Shown: positions 6,018-10,615 of the stretch, piece by piece | Numbering within the stretch: the stretch's first letter is position 1 | Layout of the letters: every line of letters starts with the position of its first letter | Source of the DNA: Sulfurimonas sp. | GTDB taxonomy: Bacteria > Campylobacterota > Campylobacteria > Campylobacterales > Sulfurimonadaceae | Direction: 5' to 3' | Assembly: GCA_021107375.1 (NCBI GenBank) | Contig: JAIOSY010000100.1 | Span: 1-10,615 of the forward strand | Length of the DNA: 10,615 nucleotides | The notes under the pieces: generated by a model | What the model was told of the DNA's origin: nothing | Databases searched by the model: none | Seen by the model: the letters and a program-made list of their open reading frames with translations, nothing else | Made by a program: the position numbers and the translations under genes

Positions 6018-8399
6018 ATGAAGATTAATACTAACTCTATTTTGTTCAAAGCTATGTCTATTATTTTAATTTCATTTTCTATAATTACATTGTTTCTTAT
6101 AGTTAGTGCAAAATACACTTTTCAAGAGGGTTACACTAGTGTTATTAAAGAAAAAATCTCAATTATTCAAACAAGTATATCTCCATCGATAGCTTTAAAT
6201 ATTAGCTACGGATTTGAAAAAGCGATAAATGAAATAGCAGAAGAGACTTTAAATAATCCAGATGTATTATTTTTAAATATAGAATCACCACAACTAAAAA
6301 ACAAACTCACATATAGTGAAAACAATAAAACAATCTTAGATTTTCAAAATTCCAAAGAGTTTATTTCAACTTCAGATTTACTAGACCCAATAACATTTAA
6401 AAAAATGGGGAATATTATTTTAGTTTACTCAAACGATGCCTATGAAAATTATATGAGAAGCTTTTATATATGGTTAAGTGTAGGTATTTTCTTACTAATG
6501 TTATCTACATCCATATTATTATTGTATTTTTATAACTCATTGAAACCTTTAAGTATATTAGAAGATTCATTAAAAAAATTTAATCCAAATAAACCAAAGC
6601 ACCTTATAATAAATAATAACTCAAAAAATGAAATTTCATCTATTATGAAATCAACAAATATTATGATTGATAATATCATCAAATATATAAGCTATTCAAA
6701 ACAACTAAATAAAGATTTATCAGAACAACAAAAGCACTTAAAAGATGCTCAAAGAATAGCACATGTGGGAAGTTTTGAATATAATCTTCTAACCAAAGAG
6801 TTAACTCTTAGTGATGAGATGTATAGAATGTTAATGATAAAAAAAGCAAATACTATATCATGGGATGATTTTTTAGAGTTTATAGAACAAAAAGATAAAT
6901 CATATGTTCGGGGTGTTTTAGATGATGCTATTGAAAATGGCTCTACATTTAATCTAAAATATACTTTAGATTTAGGCGATGGGAAATATATAGATATACA
7001 TACAGTTGGAAAAGTAAGAAAAAAATCTGATGGCAGTTCAAAAATAACCTCAGTAAGTAGAGATATAACAAAAGATATAAAAAATAAAAAAATTATAGAA
7101 AAACTTGCTTATTATGATGCTCTAACTAATCTACCAAATAGATCTTTACTTAAAAATAGACTACATAAAGCTCTTCAAAATGCATCAAGAGAAAAAGAAA
7201 AAGTGGCTTTAATATTTTTAGATCTTGACCACTTTAAACTAATAAATGACACGCTAGGACATAGTGTTGGTGATAAACTTCTTATCTATGTTTCTAAAGT
7301 TTTAAAACAACAACTTAGAGAAGCTGATACCCTTGCTCGTCTGGGTGGAGATGAATTTGTCGCACTTCTTCCTGATATTAAAAATACAAAAAACATACAA
7401 TACATTACAAATAAATTACTGGACTCATTAAAAGGAAAACATGATATAGACTCACATCAACTCTACATTACAACAAGTATCGGAATATCTATATATCCTG
7501 ATGATTCAAAAGATATGGAAGAGTTAATTACTAATGCTGATACCGCAATGTATGATGCTAAAAAAGATGGTAGAAATAACTATAAATTTTACTCTAAAAA
7601 TATGGGTAACCATATATCTAGGCAAATGATGATAGAACAAGATTTACGAGTGGCTATTGAAAATCAAAATGAATTAGAAATTTATTATCAACCAAAAATA
7701 GATACAAAAGGAGATTTTATCTCTGGAGCAGAAGCACTTATTAGATGGAATCATCCAACAAAAGGATTACTTTTTCCTGATTCTTTTATAGAAGTTGCAG
7801 AGAGTACAGGTATAATTTTAGATATGGGTAACTGGATTATATCTCAAACTATATTTCAAATTAAAGAGTGGAATAAACTTGGTCTTAATAAACTAAAAAT
7901 TGCAATAAATTTATCTCCTCGCCAGTTTCAAGATAAAGATTTAGTTTTTTTAATTTCATCTTTAATACAAAAATATCAAATTAATCCAACTCAATTAGAA
8001 CTTGAAGTAACAGAGACAATGTCGATGACAAACATTGAATCTACTCTTCGTATTCTTCATGAACTAAAAGAGCTTGGTGTTAGTATTGCGATTGATGATT
8101 TTGGTACGGGATATTCTTCACTTTCATATCTTAAAAAGTTTCCAGTAAATATTTTAAAAATAGACAAATCTTTTGTTATGGATGTGTCCCAAAACAATGA
8201 AGATAAAATAATCGTTGAAACTATTATCTCTATGGCACATACACTTGGATTTAAAACTGTTGCAGAAGGTGTTGAGACTAAAGAACATGTTAAACTTTTA
8301 AAAGAGATGGGATGTGACCAGCTACAAGGCTATCACTATTCAAGACCTATACCAAAAGATGCGTTTACAAAATTTTTAGAAAATTACAATCATAATTAA
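6018..8399 (+). CDS. Membrane-bound PAS–GGDEF–EAL bifunctional c-di-GMP enzyme with YfiN-like sensor region
   Basis: This 793-aa inner-membrane enzyme can in principle make and degrade cyclic di-GMP. Membrane segments at about 9-29 and 149-172 enclose a periplasmic sensor of about 120 residues that resembles the sensor of YfiN-type cyclases. A HAMP-like linker (about 172-222), a helix and a PAS domain (about 242-355, AHVGSFEYN near the start) follow. The GGDEF domain (about 360-525) has an intact GGDEF at 443-447 and the product-inhibition site RxxD (R434, D437). The EAL domain (about 535-785) keeps E572 (EAL), N631, E666, the DD pair 693-694, K714, E750 and Q770, so both activities look functional. 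The ATG is one base after the YfiR-like stop with only a weak upstream AGAG, implying coupling. The YfiR-like neighbour is the likely regulator of the periplasmic sensor. The stop codon lies inside a perfect inverted repeat. Confidence 0.93.
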   Translation: MKINTNSILFKAMSIILISFSIITLFLIVSAKYTFQEGYTSVIKEKISIIQTSISPSIALNISYGFEKAINEIAEETLNNPDVLFLNIESPQLKNKLTYSENNKTILDFQNSKEFISTSDLLDPITFKKMGNIILVYSNDAYENYMRSFYIWLSVGIFLLMLSTSILLLYFYNSLKPLSILEDSLKKFNPNKPKHLIINNNSKNEISSIMKSTNIMIDNIIKYISYSKQLNKDLSEQQKHLKDAQRIAHVGSFEYNLLTKELTLSDEMYRMLMIKKANTISWDDFLEFIEQKDKSYVRGVLDDAIENGSTFNLKYTLDLGDGKYIDIHTVGKVRKKSDGSSKITSVSRDITKDIKNKKIIEKLAYYDALTNLPNRSLLKNRLHKALQNASREKEKVALIFLDLDHFKLINDTLGHSVGDKLLIYVSKVLKQQLREADTLARLGGDEFVALLPDIKNTKNIQYITNKLLDSLKGKHDIDSHQLYITTSIGISIYPDDSKDMEELITNADTAMYDAKKDGRNNYKFYSKNMGNHISRQMMIEQDLRVAIENQNELEIYYQPKIDTKGDFISGAEALIRWNHPTKGLLFPDSFIEVAESTGIILDMGNWIISQTIFQIKEWNKLGLNKLKIAINLSPRQFQDKDLVFLISSLIQKYQINPTQLELEVTETMSMTNIESTLRILHELKELGVSIAIDDFGTGYSSLSYLKKFPVNILKIDKSFVMDVSQNNEDKIIVETIISMAHTLGFKTVAEGVETKEHVKLLKEMGCDQLQGYHYSRPIPKDAFTKFLENYNHN

Positions 8400-8426
8400 A
8401 GTATAATATCATACTTTAATTATGAT
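8389..8426. repeat. Perfect 16-bp inverted repeat between the GGDEF-EAL gene and murA
   Basis: ATCATAATTAAAGTAT (8389-8404) is matched exactly by its reverse complement at 8411-8426, around a 6-base loop AATATC. The left arm covers the last two codons and stop of the GGDEF-EAL gene; the right arm ends 11 bases before the murA ATG. Only 2 of the 16 pairs are G-C, and no T-run follows on either strand, so it is not a standard intrinsic terminator. It could be an operator, an RNA hairpin affecting decay or murA translation, or a Rho-linked end. Confidence 0.85.
8402..8407 (+). promoter_or_regulatory. Candidate -10 element for murA
   Basis: A perfect TATAAT lies in the left arm and loop of the inverted repeat, about 30 bases before the murA ATG, so a start near 8414 would fit. 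No -35 or TGn extension is visible, and TATAAT is common in DNA this AT-rich. If real, the palindrome would overlap the promoter as an operator would. Confidence 0.35.
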
Positions 8427-8437
8427 AAAAGAGAACA

Positions 8438-9700
8438 ATGGATTATTTACAAATAAAGGGTGTTAAATCCCTAAACGGAACTATAGAGATTTCTGGTGCG
8501 AAAAACGCATCTCTACCATTGATTGCTATGACAATCCTTGCTAAAAATAGTGTTCATATTAAAAACTTGCCTGATGTTGTTGATATTAAAACACTCCTAA
8601 AACTTCTTACAAATCTTGGTGCATCTTGTAATTTTCATGATGATAAAGTTGTTGTAGATACTTCAACTATCACTGAAACAAAAGCAACTTATGATATTGT
8701 TAAAACTATGCGAGCTTCTATCCTTGTTCTTGGTCCTATTTTAGCTAGATTTGGGCATTGTGAAGTTTCTCTTCCTGGTGGTTGTGCTATTGGACAACGA
8801 CCTATTGATTTACACCTAAAAGCACTAGAGCAGATGGGTGCAAATATAAAGATAAAATCTGGATACATCGAAGCTACTGCTCCAAATGGACTAAAAGGTT
8901 GTAATATCAACTTTGATAAAATCACAGTAACGGGAACAGCAAACATCGTTATGGCAGCAGCTTTGGCATGTGGAAATACTACCATTACAAATGCAGCAAG
9001 AGAACCTGAAGTGGTTCAGATGTGTGAGATTTTAAATGCAAATGGTGTTAAAATCGAAGGTATCGGAACTGCTATTTTAACAGTTCATGGAACTGATGGA
9101 AAATGTATAGATATTAAAGAATTTTCAGTTATCCCAGATAGAATCGAAGCTGGAACTTATCTTTGTGCAGGAGCGATTACTCATTCTGAATTAACCTTAT
9201 CAAATGTTGAACCAAAACATCTTGTAGCAGTTTTAGCCAAACTTGAAGAGATGGGAAGTAGTTTTACTATAACTGATGACACTATTACTATTCATCCATC
9301 AAAAAAGATAAAACCAGTAAAAATTGTAACACAGGAATATCCAGCATTTCCAACAGATATGCAAGCCCAATTTCTAGCACTTGCAACTCAGGCAGATGGT
9401 GTTTCTATCATTGAAGAGAGACTTTTTGAAAATCGTTTTATGCATGTTAGTGAGCTACAAAGAATGGGTGCAGACATCTCATTAAATGGAAATATTGCAA
9501 CAGTGAGTGGTAAAAATTCATTAAGTGGCACTGATGTTATGGCAACAGATTTAAGAGCATCAAGTGCTTTAGTTTTAGCGGCTCTTGTTGCTGATGGTGA
9601 AACTGATATACACCGTATATATCATCTTGATCGTGGTTATGACAACTTAGAGGGTAAACTAAAAAATGTTGGAGCTAAAATACAAAGATTAAAAGAATAA
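8438..9700 (+). CDS. murA: UDP-N-acetylglucosamine 1-carboxyvinyltransferase MurA
   Basis: MurA performs the first committed step of peptidoglycan synthesis in the cytoplasm, transferring enolpyruvate from PEP to UDP-GlcNAc. The 420-aa length is that of the E. coli enzyme. Conserved marks are GAKNAS with K22; an active-site loop with Cys116 in a [14 protein letters not shown] segment (E. coli C115, the residue alkylated by fosfomycin); [23 protein letters not shown] with D307 (E. coli D305); FENRFMHV; and [11 protein letters not shown] near the C-terminus with R399. The Cys form predicts fosfomycin sensitivity at the target level. The ATG at 8438 has only a modest AAGAGA-type ribosome site. 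The gene follows the GGDEF-EAL gene by 38 bases across a perfect inverted repeat and may have its own promoter. Seven bases separate its stop from the convergent hspR stop. Confidence 0.97.
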   Translation: MDYLQIKGVKSLNGTIEISGAKNASLPLIAMTILAKNSVHIKNLPDVVDIKTLLKLLTNLGASCNFHDDKVVVDTSTITETKATYDIVKTMRASILVLGPILARFGHCEVSLPGGCAIGQRPIDLHLKALEQMGANIKIKSGYIEATAPNGLKGCNINFDKITVTGTANIVMAAALACGNTTITNAAREPEVVQMCEILNANGVKIEGIGTAILTVHGTDGKCIDIKEFSVIPDRIEAGTYLCAGAITHSELTLSNVEPKHLVAVLAKLEEMGSSFTITDDTITIHPSKKIKPVKIVTQEYPAFPTDMQAQFLALATQADGVSIIEERLFENRFMHVSELQRMGADISLNGNIATVSGKNSLSGTDVMATDLRASSALVLAALVADGETDIHRIYHLDRGYDNLEGKLKNVGAKIQRLKE

Positions 9701-9707
9701 TCACTTT

Positions 9708-10088
9708 TTACTCTTCGAAGATTATCATCTCGTAGATACTTTTTTTAGTTACCATTGCCTTATCTGGTGAAACAGCATAAGCATTTTGAGATTTAGAAAC
9801 TTCATATCTAAGTTCTGAAATCTCTTTTTCCATCCCATCAACATTCTCTTTTAAACGAAGTATTATATCAACACCAGCAAGATTTACACCAAGCTCACGA
9901 GTAAGTCTTAAAATCAATTTAATTCTATCTATATCTCTTTGAGAATAAAGCCTAATTCGTCCATTTGTTCTTGATGGACAAATAAGATTTTCTCTCTCAT
10001 ATTGCCTTAGCGTTTGTGGATGAATCTCAAGAATTTTAGCAACAACACTAATTAAATAAACTGGTTCGTCATATTGGTGAATCATCAT
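9708..10088 (-). CDS. hspR: MerR-family heat-shock repressor HspR
   Basis: HspR represses chaperone genes in Campylobacterota and Actinobacteria by binding HAIR inverted repeats (CTTGAGT-N7-ACTCAAG). The 126-aa product shows the MerR-type winged helix at about 10-50, with VYLISVVAKILEIHPQTLR (10-28; HPQTLR is characteristic of HspR), YERENLICPSRTNGRIRLY and YSQRDIDRIKLIL. An ELGVNLAGVDIIL stretch (65-77) and a helical dimerisation tail (80-100) follow. The C-terminal end (101-126) is variable. The start directly abuts the cbpA stop (TAA ATG ATG). AAGGA at 10093-10097 is 4 bases from the first ATG and 7 from the second, so either may be used. The cbpA–hspR order equals that in Helicobacter and Campylobacter, where HspR represses its own operon and CbpA modulates it. 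Its promoter and HAIR operator should lie beyond the right edge. Confidence 0.95.
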   Translation of the reverse strand: MMIHQYDEPVYLISVVAKILEIHPQTLRQYERENLICPSRTNGRIRLYSQRDIDRIKLILRLTRELGVNLAGVDIILRLKENVDGMEKEISELRYEVSKSQNAYAVSPDKAMVTKKSIYEMIIFEE

Positions 10089-10615
10089 TTATTCCTTTGG
10101 AAGTTTCTCTTTCATCATCTCTACTAAACTTTCATCAAGTTCATCAACTTTTGGTAAAACAATATTTGCTTTTAAGTACAAGTCACCACGAACTTTAGTT
10201 TTTCTGTTCATTGCCCCCATCTCTTTTACACGGAATCTTTGTCCATTTTTAGTGTTTGCTGGAACTTTAAGTTTTATCTCTTTTTCTAAAGTAGCAATTG
10301 CAATTTTCTCACTAAAAAGTGCTGCATAAAGTCCAACATCAAAGCTTTTAACCAAGTCATCACCCTCTCTGATATAATCAGGATTTGAGGCAACTGTAAT
10401 TTTTAAAAACAAATCCCCTGCTCTGCCACCTTGAGCATGTCCTTTACCTTTAACACGCATCTTCTCGCCACTCTTAACCCCAGCAGGGATTTTGATGTCA
10501 AATCTCTCACCACTAACTGAAACTGAATGAGAACCACCTAAAATTGATACACTAAAAGGGATAGTTACATTCGTTTGAATATCAAGGTTCGGAGCTTGTT
10601 GTTGACCTCCAAAGC
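10089..10615 (-). CDS. cbpA: CbpA-type DnaJ co-chaperone, C-terminal part (runs off right edge)
   Basis: The open frame continues past an internal ATG (10458-10460) to the window edge, giving 174 visible codons. It holds the two C-terminal substrate-binding domains of class B J-proteins: a linker ending FGGQQQAPNLD, then IPFSVSILGGSHSVSVSG, RFDIKIPAGVKSGEKMRVKG, GDLFLKITVA, and in the second domain VGLYAALFSEKIAI, EIKLKVPANTKNGQRFRVK and RGDLYLKANIVLP. No CxxCxGxG zinc repeats lie in the visible part and the linker runs straight into the first domain, so this is CbpA rather than DnaJ proper. The J-domain is beyond base 10615. The protein would act with DnaK on unfolded or aggregated proteins. 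The stop directly abuts hspR, so both are one operon under HspR control in relatives. An ATG at 10458 would give a truncated protein lacking half of the first domain and is not the start. Confidence 0.94.
   Translation of the reverse strand, partial: FGGQQQAPNLDIQTNVTIPFSVSILGGSHSVSVSGERFDIKIPAGVKSGEKMRVKGKGHAQGGRAGDLFLKITVASNPDYIREGDDLVKSFDVGLYAALFSEKIAIATLEKEIKLKVPANTKNGQRFRVKEMGAMNRKTKVRGDLYLKANIVLPKVDELDESLVEMMKEKLPKE
10093..10097 (-). promoter_or_regulatory. Ribosome binding site of hspR inside the end of cbpA
   Basis: AAGGA lies in the last codons of cbpA, 4 and 7 bases from the two adjacent ATGs of hspR. It allows hspR translation coupled to that of cbpA. Confidence 0.6.

Noticed and set aside
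8689..8985. Minus-strand open frame of 98 codons within murA
   Set aside because: It is antisense to the highly conserved centre of murA and reflects murA codon use, not a separate gene.
9691..9710. AAAAG…CTTTT repeat between murA and hspR as a bidirectional terminator
   Set aside because: Only about five A-T-rich pairs over an 8-base loop, lying inside the end of both genes; too weak to call.
10089..10460. A complete 123-aa protein starting at the ATG at 10458-10460
   Set aside because: The same frame stays open to the window edge and encodes the first half of the CbpA substrate-binding domain, so the ATG is internal.

Overview
The window looks like chromosomal DNA of a motile, Gram-negative, AT-rich bacterium of the Campylobacterota (Epsilonproteobacteria), probably a Sulfurimonas- or Arcobacter-like free-living member. 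The reasons are the low GC content, the flgI–rsmD–small-ORF neighbourhood (the same order as I recall from Campylobacter), the cbpA–hspR heat-shock pair of this phylum, and T-rich promoters with extended -10 boxes. The genus is a guess. Genes are packed tightly: no gap between genes reaches 150 bases, and I see no RNA gene, insertion sequence or CRISPR.

Layout. (1) 1-1247, minus strand: a small protein of unknown function, rsmD (16S rRNA methyltransferase) and the 5' part of flgI (flagellar P-ring), which runs off the left edge. A good sigma-70-type promoter lies at 1269-1297, and a candidate sigma-54 element sits inside the end of rsmD just ahead of flgI. (2) 1319-1801, plus: a membrane-anchored J-like protein whose HPD motif reads HYD. 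(3) 1798-3464, minus: a three-gene unit of unknown 140-aa protein, four-helix membrane protein and ExoX-like DEDDh exonuclease, read from an extended -10 promoter at 3493-3507. (4) 3586-8399, plus: a three-gene cassette of TonB-dependent outer-membrane receptor, YfiR-like periplasmic protein and membrane-bound PAS-GGDEF-EAL enzyme. (5) 8438-9700, plus: murA, preceded by a perfect 16-bp inverted repeat that also covers the stop codon of the GGDEF-EAL gene. (6) 9708-10615, minus: hspR and the C-terminal part of cbpA, which runs off the right edge.

How the parts work together. The most interesting block is region 4. Its three products would sit in the outer membrane, periplasm and inner membrane and are read from one promoter with gaps of one base. 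This suggests a trans-envelope signalling chain in which occupancy of the outer-membrane receptor is relayed through the YfiR-like protein to control c-di-GMP synthesis or breakdown. The enzyme keeps the GGDEF signature, the RxxD inhibitory site and the expected EAL catalytic residues. Its chromosomal proximity to a flagellar gene is compatible with, but does not prove, control of motility or attachment. The other genes are housekeeping: ribosome modification, peptidoglycan synthesis, heat-shock control and nucleic-acid processing.
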